Shown one piece after another: positions 24,846 through 35,829 of a stretch of 64,000 nt of DNA. The DNA is from Xanthoparmelia taractica (Eukaryota; Ascomycota; Lecanoromycetes; Lecanorales; Parmeliaceae). Location: positions 1 through 64,000 of the forward strand of contig JANQBS010000220.1 of NCBI GenBank assembly GCA_033085395.1, given 5' to 3'. The notes beneath the pieces were generated by a model. It did no database searches. It worked only from the letters and a program-made list of their open reading frames with translations, and was not told where the DNA came from. The position numbers and the translations under genes are program-made. The stretch's first letter is position 1, and the number at the start of each line of letters is the position of its first letter.

Positions 24846-25258
24846 TTATCCATCTCGTAACTTCTAAAATTTGACACATCAGCAACCTGCAAGCCTGCTC
24901 GGGGCATAATGCAGGAGAGGAAAGAAAGGGCTTATTCCCCACCGGTCGCTGCCGCGTAGACAAAGTAAGCTCTTGCCATTTTCTTCTTGACTCATTTGTG
25001 ACTCCTAGATTTGGCACATTAGTAACCTATAAGCGTGCTCAGAGTGTAGAAGAGGAAAGAGAGAGCTCCTTTCCCCCTGATCGCTGCCCCCGTCGACAGT
25101 ACAAGCTCTTCCATCGTACTTCTTGACCCATTCGTAGCTTCTAGATTTGGCACATCAGCAATCAGCAAGCGTGCTCGAGGCATAGGAGAGGAAAGAAAGG
25201 GCTCCTTGCCCACTGGTTGCTACCCCGTAGACAACGTAAGCTCTTGCCATTGTAGTTC
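24846..25258 (+). repeat. Three tandem repeats of ~138 bp
   Basis: Three diverged copies start near 24846, 24983 and 25119. Shared marks are cttctagatttggcacatca, agcaagcgtgctc, ggagaggaaagaaagggct and gtagacaacgtaagctcttg. They are not RIP-scarred. Short minus-strand open frames through them are by-products of the repeat. Confidence 0.85.
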
Positions 25259-25287
25259 CTACAACGTAAATAAAATCTCCAATCTTC

Positions 25288-25312
25288 CTTCTTCTTCTTC
25301 TTCTTCTTCTTC
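25288..25312 (+). repeat. CTT microsatellite
   Basis: About eight uninterrupted ctt units directly after the tandem repeats. Confidence 0.9.
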
Positions 25313-26510
25313 CACATCAATCTTACATCTCTCCCCTCTTCTCCGTCACCCTTCTTCTCTCAACTTTTACCTCCTCTTTCAATCATTGATAGCCTGCGAG
25401 CACACTGTTCTGAACGATAACCTAGCATGATGCTCAGCCGTCGTGCAGGCATGCATTCGTCGAGCTCTGGAGATTTTTTCAGATGGTAAACTTCCTCTTT
25501 CTTGCTCCCCCAGCAATCTAGCATCCCACAATCCAGATAGAGTCATCCTCCATTCTTTCCTCCGAGTGGCTCTCGAAGCGTCGATCTTGAGTGTGCTGGC
25601 CGAAAGAGAGGGGGGGACTCAGATAGATGCTGACATGGAGGCAGGGCAGAACCATGAAGGCTACCGGGCAGTCCAACGTCTATCCTTGTCATCACAGTCC
25701 TTTGAGCCTTAATCACGGAGAGCAAGAAGCGTAGAGGCCAACATGCCTTCTGGCGGCTGCTCACCAATACCATCAAAGGCCAGTGATTCGATGATTGCTT
25801 CTCTTTTCGCTGCTTTGCAGCATAACAATGACCTTTTTTTTAGTGTCATCCTTCTGAGACCTGAGGGACCCCTATTTGGATTCAGTTCCTAGGGGGGGAG
25901 AAGGGTTGATAATATTACCTTTATTTTCTTTGGTATAGTCATAAGAGTTTAGCATAGTTGAGGCGGGCCTTGGCTTACCTTTTATTGTTTTCAAGGCCCC
26001 ACCCGAAGATCCACCTTCTAGCCTCAGCCTTTAAGCCTCCGATCCATCTTCCGATCCTTTCAGAGAAGAACGCTTCACGATTCTGTCAATAATTGAGGAG
26101 ATTAAGGGAGATGGAGAAAAAGAGAGAGAAAGAGAGAGAAAGAAAGAGAGGGAGCAATCAAGTGGGCGTTTCCATCAACCTGGATGAGCTGCGAATTGAT
26201 CCGCTTGAGGGAGTTTAAGAGTTTAGAAAATGGTAGACCCCACTGGAGCTCCTTAGCCCTAGCTTAGCCCTAATTACTTACCTTAAAGTACCTTACTACC
26301 TTACGTCAGCCATTCAGTCTATGCATAGCTCAATCTCTCTACACGATTGTTGTAAAACATAAGACAAATGTAACGTATGAATACCACTCAATCGCTCTAC
26401 CTACCAGACCGCTCAAATCTCGTGATCCGTCTATCTGTATCCACACCCATATTCTCTTCTATAAATACGAGGATGAAGTTCAACTAACGACGGTCTCATG
26501 ATGTGCGACG
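25313..26510. other. GC-normal stretch without a recognised gene
   Basis: Several short overlapping open frames (for example 25443-25712 plus, 25543-25776 minus) but none resembles a known family. A purine tract of agagag/agaaag lies at 26107-26153 and a cttagccctagcttagccct-type motif near 26258. I see nothing else. Confidence 0.5.
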
Positions 26511-26579
26511 CCATTTCGTTGTCCATCAAATAGACACGATCGAGGAGGAATTGCACGGGATCTTTAAGTTCTGCAGATA

Positions 26580-26960
26580 TACAGCGGCATCTCCGCCCAC
26601 GACCGCGCCCTCACCTGCCGCACCCTCGCCTCCCCCACCGCTACATCGGCCGACTTCCGACGACCGGGTCACGTCTTCTCACTACGGGCTCGGGACGGCA
26701 GGGTGAGAGAGCGTAAGGGCCACATGAAAGCGGCGGTAGAGTTTTGTCGATTGACGGGAAGAGGGTCGTGGAGGTTATTAGTGAGTTGATGAAGGATGGG
26801 GAGAAGGAAGGGTGAAGGGTTGACGGAGGGGAAGGACGGGGGGATGATGAGGAGGGATGGGTGTTTGGCGTTTGAGAGGATGTGGGGGTCGAAGGTTTGT
26901 ACGATTGAGGATTTGATGGAGATTGTGGAGGGGGGAGATAGAAAGCCCCCATCATTTTGA
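26580..26960 (+). pseudogene. RIB3: 3,4-dihydroxy-2-butanone 4-phosphate synthase (RIB3) C-terminal relic
   Basis: RIB3 turns ribulose 5-phosphate into formate and 3,4-dihydroxy-2-butanone 4-phosphate for riboflavin synthesis. The relic reads YSGISAHDRALTCRTLASPT, DFRRPGHVFSLRA and RKGHMKAAVEFCRLTG, then after a frameshift near 26750 VVEVISELMKDGEK, and after another near 26818 MMRRDGCLAFERMWG and KVCTIEDLMEIVE to TGA 26958-26960. These are conserved RIB3 blocks including the GHTEAA and MRRDGCLAF regions. The N-terminal half with the acidic loop is missing or unreadable. Several differences from the consensus are G-to-A or C-to-T (GHT to GHM, LVED to LMKD, AFG to AFE), as after mild RIP of a duplicate. 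Confidence 0.85.
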
Positions 26961-26983
26961 GGTGACCCGCCCACAGCCCCTTA

Positions 26984-27342
26984 TTATACTGTAGCTACTG
27001 ATTCCCCAAAATTCCTGAATGAGTCAAGCTGCACCAAGTGCGCCATAGTCACCGCAGTGTACTTGAAAATTTCGTCGAAGAAGTTTTGCGACTGTCTCTT
27101 TAGAAATGTCTTCCATGTATAGTCAGTGTCAGGATAGTAGTCTGTTCCCGATGAGGCGACGAAGCTCCGCGAGAAAAAAGAAAACTATCAAAGGTGGTCA
27201 AGGGACTCGACATTCTATTGTATATACACATAAAATGAGCATCAATAATCATTGATAAAAATCGTTATTTCACAATGGATGAGGATACTCAAAGTAATCC
27301 GTCCAGGTCACTACTGTCTGCCAGGTCAGCGTTTCACCATCC
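26984..27342 (-). other. Possible C-terminal exon(s) of an unrecognised minus-strand gene
   Basis: The minus frame 27165-26984 is open and protein-like: SFVASSGTDYYPDTDYTW, NFFDEIFKYTAVTMAHLV, ending SVATV and a TAA pair. An AG acceptor precedes it (ctcgcggag), and about 120 bases upstream a second protein-like stretch (GETLTWQTVVTWTDYFEYP) lies at 27342-27272. An intron between them is plausible but the donor is weak. No family recognised; it could be a truncated gene tail. Confidence 0.3.
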
Positions 27343-29353
27343 AATTATTCTTATTCGGAGGAAGAGGGAAGATTACAGAGTAACGGAATTAGGCGAAAAG
27401 TAAGGGGATAAGCAGCCTTTTTTAGGATGTAAGATCAGAGCGGCTTTAAGCAGCCTAGGCACAGTGATTACACCTATGTCAGTGCTATGACATCGCTGGC
27501 AGGTAGATCAATGGCGGATTTTTAGGGGACTAGTCGCTGATACCTGTTATGCCATCGACAATATCCTATCTTTGATACTGGGTCTCAAGACAAATAGCGT
27601 CTCGAGACAAGTGTTCCCAAACTTATTTTATAGAGAATAGCGTCTTTATACAATGCTGGTCTTTCAACACCTCTAGTCTTCAAATACTAGTCTTTAGACC
27701 AATTGTGTCTCAAGACAGCCGTTTGCCAAACCTGGAAGGTCTTACGACGTATATCATCGGACCTAGGATGTCTATAAAAACTTGTCCAAAGACACCTTAA
27801 GTCCAAAGATCAGACACGTCTAGCAACAACCCATATTCAGAGCTGTCAAGCTATGATCTTAGAGGTATGTCCCCTAAGTGATAAGCGGTCGTAAGACAGT
27901 AGTGATCTCAAGACAGTTTCACTTCAGGAGATCGTTCTTCGAACCAATCCTGGAACTTTGACTCTACTGAGAACAATATCCTATCTCTTGTAACCGCTCT
28001 CCAGGCAATCAAAATTTCACCTAAAAACCCTCAAAAAAAGGTCGTAGAGCCCCACTATTTTCCCAGCACGACCCCAGATCGATGCAGTAGCAAGATCCAT
28101 CTTCTTCAAGAACGGGAAAGGTACGTCAAAAGTCAATCCACAGCCTTTGCTTTCTTGGCTAATCTATGCGTGAACGAAAACACCGATAGGAACTAATCCT
28201 GCCATCGCTATTCTTCTTTGGGCTGATATTCCAACTCCAGTAAATCCACTTCCTCATCCAAGTGCCCACGTACGGCATTTTGTAGGTCGTCTCGCTGCTT
28301 AGCGGCCCCAGAAACTACTTGCGATCAGTCGTGAAAGGAAAAAAAGGCGAAAGACTCATCCATCACTAGTGCCTTCTCCTTCTCCTCCTGCATCTTCCCT
28401 AAGGCCCTTTATACGCGCCCAACCTCCCCCTTACGCGGCTCCAATGTCTCGGTGCGAACCCTCGGTATATCTCATATTCATCTCGGCTCGGAAAGCCCCA
28501 GAAGCGTCGGCCGAGCCTCGGGAAACGGTGCCACGCCGGCCGAAAGAGACTTCCTCTTTCAAGTTGATCGTGAAGATAAAAATGGACAGAGTCTGTACTC
28601 TAGATTAGTCATAACGCTAACGACAGCACTCATCATGCACCGCCTTATCTAAATTTCCGCCTATCAAAGCCTCATTCAGTAATGGTTACATCGCGAGAGT
28701 AGTATCTGCATCGTAAGCTTTCTATTGTGCCCACTCCCGACCATGCTTATCGGTACGCCTGCCAGATTACACGAATTTGACGCGTGCAAATTTTTCGATT
28801 TTGGTAATTGTGAATCAATTGTTTGAGATACGATAGGAGCGCGGCCATCCCGAACTCTATAAACATGAACAACCCTGTAGAGATATAGATATACATACGA
28901 GGAAAAAGCAAGGCCGAGGACAGATAATATTGAGTCGAGAAAACAGAACGCATAGTCAGTGCTTGATGCGTTCGACGAAAGATTTCGTAGATAGATCTAC
29001 GCAAGAGAAGATAGAAGAGTGACGTAAGCAGACGCAACGACGATTCTGTCTATACGTAGTTAGTTTTAAACAGTGCAAGCGACGACAGAGACGTACGATT
29101 ATTTCGTAGAAATGCTCGGGTACTCTCAGAGAAAATGAAGTTCGCTGAATCGTGACACTCAGAACATGGAACAGCAACAGTGCAAATGATATTAGATCTG
29201 TTGAAGGATGAATCCGACCATAGATGTCTAATCGAAAGTCGAGGATATCGATCAGTATAAGGCCGCTACCGTCAGCTACCCGCTTGCGAACCTGAGTATA
29301 AAAGACCTGAAGTGTGATAGACTTGCTTCTTCTTGATCTCTAGCTATTTCACA
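27343..29353. other. GC-normal stretch without a supported gene
   Basis: Short frames exist (28369-28652 plus, 28747-29177 minus) but none could be tied to a family or joined into a gene. A minus-strand segment around 28400-28180 (GAAKQRDDLQNAVRGHLDEE) looks like coiled-coil coding but is short and ends without context. A cluster of gtctcaagac motifs lies at 27571-27915. Confidence 0.45.
27571..27915. repeat. Cluster of semi-palindromic GTCTCAAGAC motifs
   Basis: ggtctcaagacaaat, cgtctcgagacaagt, tgtctcaagacagcc and gatctcaagacagtt lie within about 350 bases, with weaker forms (gtctttagacc, gtcttacgac, gtccaaagac). The core is a near-palindrome (gtctyragac). It could be a decayed repeat or a cluster of protein-binding sites. 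Confidence 0.5.
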
Positions 29354-29512
29354 ATGTGACCTAGGACCGAGCCCGAGAAAGAAAAAGATGTTCTACTTAG
29401 CTACGAGTCCGAAGTCAGGGCCCTGCCTCCGTAGTCGGCATTTAAGTCTAAAGAGATACTCATATTGTGTATTGTCTTTGATGTTATCCTCTGCCAGGCA
29501 AGCTTTTTGCTT
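29354..29512 (+). pseudogene. 5' exon of a possible UstYa-like (DUF3328) membrane protein, broken
   Basis: From ATG 29354 the frame reads PRTEPEKEKDVLLSYESE, then a hydrophobic segment ILILCIVFDVILCQASFLL, ending at an excellent donor gtaagt (29513). A charged N-terminus with LLSYES followed by one membrane span resembles UstYa/DUF3328 proteins of cyclic-peptide clusters, but no catalytic HxxHC motif is present downstream. Codon 2 is TGA and a TAG stands before the membrane segment, so the frame is dead; both could come from CGA/CAG by C-to-T change. Assignment is tentative. Confidence 0.3.
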
Positions 29513-29975
29513 GTAAGTATTGGCTTCGACTCTCTTTAAAAGCTCCTAACCGAAACTTCTTTTAAGCTTATTGTCGCACAGAATATATAAGAAAGTGGAG
29601 AATAAATGTGATAAAGAAGATAGCGATTTTGAGATTGAAAGTGTGGGAATTAGCGGCGCACCGCTTCTCTTTTTTTTTCATCACGACATCCATTTTCAAG
29701 ATTACATGATTAGGGCTATATCAGCAAAAGAGCGTGAGAACGCGCGTATCTATTCTTGGCTGCTTAAACATTGAAGGACTGAGTGAGTGGAAAGGTAAAG
29801 GATAAGCTTGCTCACCCGGAGTGAGGTGCTCTCGTGCTGAAGTCACCCCCGCTAACTTAGCTCGATCGCCAAAAGCGGCAGCCCTGGGAGAGCTCCTGAC
29901 TGAGCTGGGGGCAGATTTCTGTTTTCTTTTACTGCCAAGAATTAAGCATAATGTTCACAATTCACATCTCTAATA
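29513..29975. other. GC-normal spacer
   Basis: Only a 67-codon open frame (29571-29774) of unknown nature. No RNA gene or repeat recognised. Confidence 0.4.
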
Positions 29976-30455
29976 CGAGGTTAGCGCAGTAATTAATGAC
30001 GGATTTGCGAAAACACACCTAAATCGCCATTTTTCGCAATGAATTTTCAACCTATTTCTTGGTACTAACTATAGCTAAAAAATTTACTACTTATATATCA
30101 ATATCTAAAGAATAAATTGTATTACTACGATTCTTTCTTAAAGGCGAATAAGAGTAATTTTATTATAGTAGAAGATAACGACTTAGGGATTTTTTGATTT
30201 TCCCACCAAAATATACCAAAAATCGCTAGAAATATCAACTTTCTTTCAAACACCGATAGAATATATACTTAATATACTAGATATTTTTTCAAAATTATAG
30301 TGAATAATTTGTATATTTCGAAATATTCTATTATTATTTTTTGAGTCTATAGTATTCTATAAATATTGAAATAATTAAGTGTAAAGGAGAGGAAGTTTTT
30401 TGTGTGTACTCGCCTAAATTCTGCAAATCCGTCATTAATTATTGCGCTAACCTCG
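29976..30455. mobile_element. TIR element (MITE family C), 480 bp
   Basis: The terminal inverted repeats begin cgaggttagcgcagtaatta at the left and match the inverse at the right, 33 bp with one mismatch, with TA outside both (29974-29975, 30456-30457). The inside is AT-rich and non-coding. It sits about 435 bp upstream of the HET start codon used here, where it may affect that gene's promoter. Confidence 0.92.
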
Positions 30456-30890
30456 TACCGAAAGCTGGAAATATGACTATGGTAGCTGCCTTTAGCAATG
30501 CCAGAGGCACGATCGGAGAGCTTGACTACTGAAGCATATCAGGCTACCGATTGGTCCCAGAGAACAAACTAAACCCTAGGTATATGGTGTCAGAACGGTA
30601 TCAATTATCAGGACTGTAATATTACAGTTCGAGCATCTAATAGCCTTCCGCTAAGGTACTCTACTCCCGTCTCCGCCAAGACTGAGAAAGCATTGCCAGC
30701 GACAAGGCTACAAGGCTACAAGGCAACTGCGGCCGTGTCTCCTAAAGTGTTTTGAAATGAAGTACAATGTCTACTTCCTTCTGTATAGCCTAGCTACTAC
30801 AGTATCATCATCAAATTCTCCGCCTGCTGACCATGATCCCTCGAGGTGGCTCAAAACGGCATCCTTGAAGCTGTATGTAGCACTCATCCA

Positions 30891-33338
30891 ATGTCCGGGT
30901 CCGCTGGTCTCAGAGATGAATCCTTATCACCGGGACCTACCACTTTCACCTTGGAACGGATCAAAAGGCAGTTGGAGAAAGATACATTTCTAGTTGACCC
31001 TGACTTACCCGAGGAAGGCATTCCACACCCATTCAAAGTTGAAGATTTTGGTTACTCGCGCGAGGGACGAGTGCATCGATTCTACACAGACTTGGAGCAA
31101 AACGAGCGCCGGGAAAGATTTTGCCGTGGCCTCTACGAGCCGGTCTTAGATCGCGAATCACATTGTTCGCGGCTCGATGATCTGTCTTCTCAGATAGTCC
31201 TGTGCAATTTCCAGAAAGAGTCAAAAAATGACATCTCAGATCATGCATACCATTTGCTGACTCGGCTTCCTGCCCGGCCCTTGCCGCTCCCTGACGTACC
31301 AGCTGCACTCAGCCCCGACTATCTTGTCCATGACTCCCATGAAGAGGGAAATTCGACTGCAACTGCAACATTGTGGCACGATCTACAAGTGACCTCGTAC
31401 ATAAGCGCTAATGTAATTCGTACCGCTCTCATTTCGGTGATCTACCCTCACTCGGCGTATCTTATGTTACGAGGTTTCCTAGACACCGTCGCAGATCTGG
31501 TAAGCACGGCAAGCAAATTATCTTTGTTAGCAGACTCAGAGCACGCGAGACAGAGCTGGTTTGTCCTCCAGGCCTTCTTGTGGGCATCTTGGCAACGGTG
31601 TACTATGATCTACTTTTTCAGTTTCGTTGGAGAGTCTCTTAGATCAGGATTCGATGATCACAATGGCCAGTCATTAGTCCTGCGGGGGATGCAAATAACT
31701 CATATCTTATCCATACAGGAAATGTCAAGAGCATATGCAAGTATGCACAAACCACAGTATATGTGCGGTTGGGCCTTTGAGCTTCTCCGCACTAATCCCA
31801 TTTGCATCGGGCTTGATTTCAGGCGCCTTTTCTTTCGCTATTCTGTGGCGTTTGGTGACCGACCAGGACGCTGTCTGCGTGCTGACCGCGCTTCGTGTAA
31901 AGGAGACGACCCGAGCAAATGTCAGAGACTCAAGGGAATGCGTATTGAGAACCAATCACTCCATGATGATATTTGCCAAGGCGACTGTGGACGACTGACT
32001 TGGGATGAAGAATCATATAGGTCTGTCTGCGGTGCAAGAGCAGTGGCTCTCGAAACATCCGACTCTCGCAAAAAGATGATCTACCGCGAAGCATCCGCAG
32101 ACACTCTCGCCATCTCGCATGTATGGAGTCACGGCCAAGGGGGAAGACCAGAGGCTGGCCATGGATTCAATCATTGCCTTCATCGACGATATGTATCAAT
32201 TGCCAGGTCTTTAGGCTGTGATTCATACTGGATGAACACTCCTTGCATTCCAGAAGGTCACAAGCTCCGACGCGAGGCCATAGAAAACATCAATCACGTA
32301 TTCGAACGAAGTAAAGCAACAGTAGTTTGTGACAAAGATCTCATGGACATCGATGCCTCAGACCTCTCAATTGAGGTCTGCGAACTCATAATAGGAACTA
32401 TGATTGTGTGTGACTGGAATCTCAGAGCTTGGACCTTTCTGGAAGCTTTCCGGGGAAGAGAAAGTATTTACATTCTCTGTAAGGGAAATGTAATCGTACC
32501 ACTAATAGAAATTTTCGAGATAGTCCACCGCCAAGGCAGCATCGATATAGCACTTCTTGTGCTCAGCATGCCCCATTTGCTAGCTTCTAGGACAAAGAAA
32601 CACTATAAATCAACCCGAGATCCGCCCTTTGTGAATGGCTTCTTGACGGTTGGAACCGCTGGAAGTCTTCTCAGCCATCGAGAAGCTTCCAGGCCCGGAG
32701 ATGACATAGTAATATGGAGTCTACTCCTCCATGACACAGTCTATAAGGACGCGAAAGCTTTCTGGAAGAGCAGACAGGGTCAGGTCTTGGGTACAAGCTT
32801 CCTTGTCTCAAGTGCTCCGCGCCTCAAGGAAAAGGGGCTAGGCTGAGCCCCATCCTCCCCAACTGCTCAGCTGGTTCAAATGCGATCCAATGGTCCGCAA
32901 ACTCGCTTGCTGGCCTTTGGAGGTGAGGAAAGCGAGGCTGGGCTCATAAAGAAAGAGGGGTTCCGGGCACATTGGCTCATGTACGACTTCGTCGGACCCT
33001 GCGTTGGCGCCAAGAGGTTGTCCTCATTCCTTGATATTGATATGGAGCCCGATGATAATTCATGTCGTGCCAATTTAAGAGAAATCCGTCATCGCTTCTT
33101 GAGAGGATACCTATGGGGCGCTTTGCTTCGCCCTCTCAGCCACCGTGCCGACAAACCAACTCCGGATCGAGGCGATATAAGTAGAGCGATGGTCATTGTT
33201 TGCGCTACTAACAAGAGGTCCAAATGCCTTTGGGAAACAGACGACCGGATATTCTGGAAATGGAGAGGTCTTTATGAATGGGATATGGCAGAGCCTCTAC
33301 CAACATTTGTCAAGGTGCAAGACGTTCTACTTGTGTAA
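30891..33338 (+). pseudogene. HET-domain (heterokaryon incompatibility) protein with one internal TGA
   Basis: HET proteins act in allorecognition and cell death after fusion of unlike hyphae. The frame from ATG 30891 carries the HET core: LAISHVWSHGQGG (about residue 405), DSYWMNTPCIPEGHKLRREA (about 445) and CDWNLRAWTFLEAFRGR (about 511). An earlier Cys-rich stretch lies before it (CLRADRASC, CQGDCGR). At codon 652 (32844-32846) a TGA interrupts, yet the same frame stays open to 33338 with protein-like sequence (GFRAHWLMYDFVGPCVGAKR). One G-to-A change, TGG to TGA, explains it. The context GGC TGA GCC is not the known CUA readthrough signal. The frame is open upstream of 30891 without an earlier ATG, so a 5' exon is possible. 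Confidence 0.88.
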
Positions 33339-33896
33339 GATGCTAGAGGGGCCGCGGCAAATCGAGGGCACGACACCGCCAATAATCTTTCCTTTGGGGC
33401 GTTATAGGGACCCTAGGCATAATTCCGAAAGAGATATAAGCGTAACGTCTAAGCAACCTTTCGGGCGGGGTGGTATCCGAGATCTTAGCACAGAAGTCTC
33501 CGTACACTGCAGTGTAGAAACCCAATGAAGAGTTTTGATACCAAGAACTTGGGTATAAGTCTGTTTATTCAATTACTTTAAACAATCTGCATCTACAAAA
33601 TTTCTTCTAGCCATGTTTATGGAGAACTTATTAGGAATGCGGAAATCACGTCGGTTGTTAAAGGTGTGCGGGCTCGAAATGCAATAATACGCTTGCAGCG
33701 ACCGAAACTACTTCGGCCGAGTGGACAATAAAGCGATGACCACCAATATATTAACCATCAGTTGCCATGGATGATTGACACGAAACCGAGTCTCGCTACA
33801 GGTGTTCATTCTATCCAGCCGTCTTCCTCTGATAGCGAAGTCACCATAGTCATCTATTCGCCATCAGGCAAGCAGAACAGCCTATATCGCTGCCTC
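33339..33896. other. 3' flank between HET gene and adenylation-domain relic
   Basis: GC-normal. Part of the minus strand (about 33840-33700) reads YGDFAIRGRR and VNILVVIALLSTRP, a possible membrane segment, but it is too short to assign. Confidence 0.4.
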
Positions 33897-34690
33897 TATT
33901 GATCAATACAATGTACCGATTTCTTCTCCTTACACCCTCAAAGTTTTTCCACACTCTGGACAGTACCTTTTCCAGCCCACGCCATTGGCTTCTGTGGTTT
34001 GATGAATATTGTTATACCCTCCGATAATCCAACTTGGGCGGAACAGCTCTGGTTCGCAAACTTAATGGAGAGCCAGACGGTCTCTAGCAACCTAGCGGCC
34101 TCTTCTTACAAGCTAGGTGGCTGTTTCATCTCAAGCAGGAGCCCCGATCGGAGGCAACAGGTACCGAAGATGAGAGCTGAATTTATCTCGTTGTGACTTT
34201 CAATGATGCCTTCCATAGTGATCGGATACAGCTTCTCGCCGTTGATGAAATATTATCACATCATCTATCCTACCACTATCATGCCGTAAACCATTGGGGG
34301 AAGGATACTCGGAGTAGAGGGTATCAGGAGAGAATTCTTGGTGGCTGCGAAGGGTTGCGAAAGTGGTTTGGCTAAGTTTAAGCTTTGGGTCTCGAAAATG
34401 AACAGCTCGTAAAGCTCTGCCCGTCAATGGCAGAATTCGGCACCGAAGCATGGGCTAAGATGGTGGTAGTCCCAGTCTTCCAGGGCTAAAGCTTTTAGAG
34501 ACATAAGCATTGTCTCCAGTAGTTGCTAAGAGGCTAAGAATAGATGTTCCACTTTCCTTCCGAATAGTGTCGCCAGCATGTCTAGGTAAAGGCCCCCTCC
34601 GTACATCACGAACTTCGAACCTTTGAATATCTCGATGGTTATCGTCACTCGCTCCGGTCATGCAAAGGCTTGTAGCTCTACCGCCGCGGT
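33897..34690 (-). pseudogene. NRPS-like / carboxylate-reductase adenylation domain, C-terminal relic
   Basis: Adenylation (AMP-binding) domains activate carboxylic acids as acyl-AMP. On the minus strand, over three frames, the blocks appear in correct order: GSKFVMYGGG, PLPRHAGDTIRKES, EDWDYHHLSPCFGAEF, ELYELFIF, RDPKLKLSQTTFAT, HDSGRIDDVIIF, NGEKLYPITMEGIIES, then KPMAWAGKGTVQ, which holds the C-terminal catalytic Lys region. They fit fungal NRPS-like reductases (A domain, usually followed by PP-binding and NAD-binding domains, not seen here). At least three frameshifts and several stops make it dead. The N-terminal half is absent. It is antiparallel to both neighbours. Confidence 0.82.
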
Positions 34691-35054
34691 CCATGGTCTG
34701 GTCACTAATTGCGAACGATTGACCGATGGTACGCGGGAATTATTTTGTTGCTTGCGAGCGATTGGCCCACTGAGTAAACGCATATATACTACCGTACTAG
34801 TATGCAGTGTATGCGCTGTGGACCTTGCCCGTATCGCTGATCTATTCTGACTGTGCAAATGAGTAGACGCAAGGGAGTGGCCTGACGGTATGTGAAACAA
34901 AACCATGGTCGATCTATGAATATGCCCCATTGCCCTCGCGACGTCAAGCTAGTTACTCATGGTCGTCTCGAACTACTGTCTTCTGAGTAGATTGAAACAT
35001 AGCCTCCTGAGATCTAATTGCTTTGTCGTCGATATTATCTCGCGCCTGGACCAT
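34691..35054. other. Divergent intergenic stretch
   Basis: Between the adenylation-domain relic and the PTH11-like gene. It holds only short shadow frames; the missing start of the adenylation domain is not found here. Confidence 0.4.
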
Positions 35055-35829
35055 ATGGCTCTCAAGGTTCCCGACCGAGGGCCAGTGCTGGTCCACTCCA
35101 TGATTGCCCTAATCATGTTGTGTGATATTGCCGTGATCTTGCGCTTCACATCGAGGAAAATTGCCAAGAGGGTGTTTGGTTACGACGATTACATGGCAGT
35201 GATTGCAATGGTGAGATCCCTTGACAGTGTGCTTTGGCAATGTCGGTAAAATCGTGTCAGCTGGTACAGCGCTCTGATTTCCAGCTATTTGCGAACGAGA
35301 CTGCTGTATGCGTCCTCGTCGGTAAAAGACCCCTGTCACGAGCGGAAACCGCTGCTAAATTCTCGACATTCAGTTGTATCTTTGGATTTTGGTAAGCATA
35401 TGAAGAACGCGGGACCTGACGCGGTCGAGAAGTGGCATCAAGTTCTTTACGTCTATGAGAACTTCTATGCCCCAGTATTAGCCACCACAAAATTCTCCGT
35501 CCTCTTGTTCTATAACAGAATATTCTCGATACCCAGATTTCGGACCGTTCTATACGTTCTCGGGACCACAGTCACAGCTTGGTGGATTGAAATGCAATTC
35601 ACTGTGCTCTTCGAATGTAGTCCTATCGAAGTTTCCCTGGGATCAGAAAGGTCAAGGACACTGCATCAATTTGGACAAAGTTTTCCTCGGTCAAGCCATA
35701 CCAAACATTGTTACGGACATTGTTCTACTCGCAATACCCCTTCCAATGATCTGGAACCTCTAGCTTCCTCGGTCTCAAAAATTGGCACTCTGTGGAGTGT
35801 CCCTGCTCGGTGGATTGTAATTCGCCTTT
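35055..35829 (+). pseudogene. PTH11/SAT4-like integral membrane protein, 5' part
   Basis: These rhodopsin-fold proteins of Pezizomycotina have seven membrane spans and include surface-sensing receptors. From ATG 35055: LKVPDRGPVLVHSMIALIML, then KRVFGYDDYMAVIAM with an intron-like gtgaga; later KHMKNAGPDAVEKWHQVLY, TTKFSVLLFYNRIF, GHCINLDKVFLGQAIPNIVT and LLAIPLPMIWNL. The usual cytosolic and membrane blocks are in order. Frameshifts occur near 35630 and stops at 35761 (TAG, from CAG) and 35818 (TAA). The 35235-35385 part is poorly readable. The gene is cut by the Copia insertion at 35830 and continues at 43263. Confidence 0.82.

Noticed and set aside
25443..25776. 89- and 77-codon overlapping open frames on both strands
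   Set aside because: No family resemblance, no splice or start context, overlapping on opposite strands.
26641..26974. Minus-strand Pro/Ser-rich open frames
   Set aside because: Antisense to the RIB3 relic; Pro/Ser richness mirrors the GC-rich plus-strand codons.
28369..28652. 79- and 66-codon plus open frames
   Set aside because: No recognised family; low-complexity Pro/Ser/Arg content; not supported by context.
32844..32846. Programmed stop readthrough in the HET gene
   Set aside because: Following bases are GCC, not the CUA-type readthrough context; a simple nonsense mutation is more likely. The TGA at 9992-9994 (followed by ATA) is rejected for the same reason.
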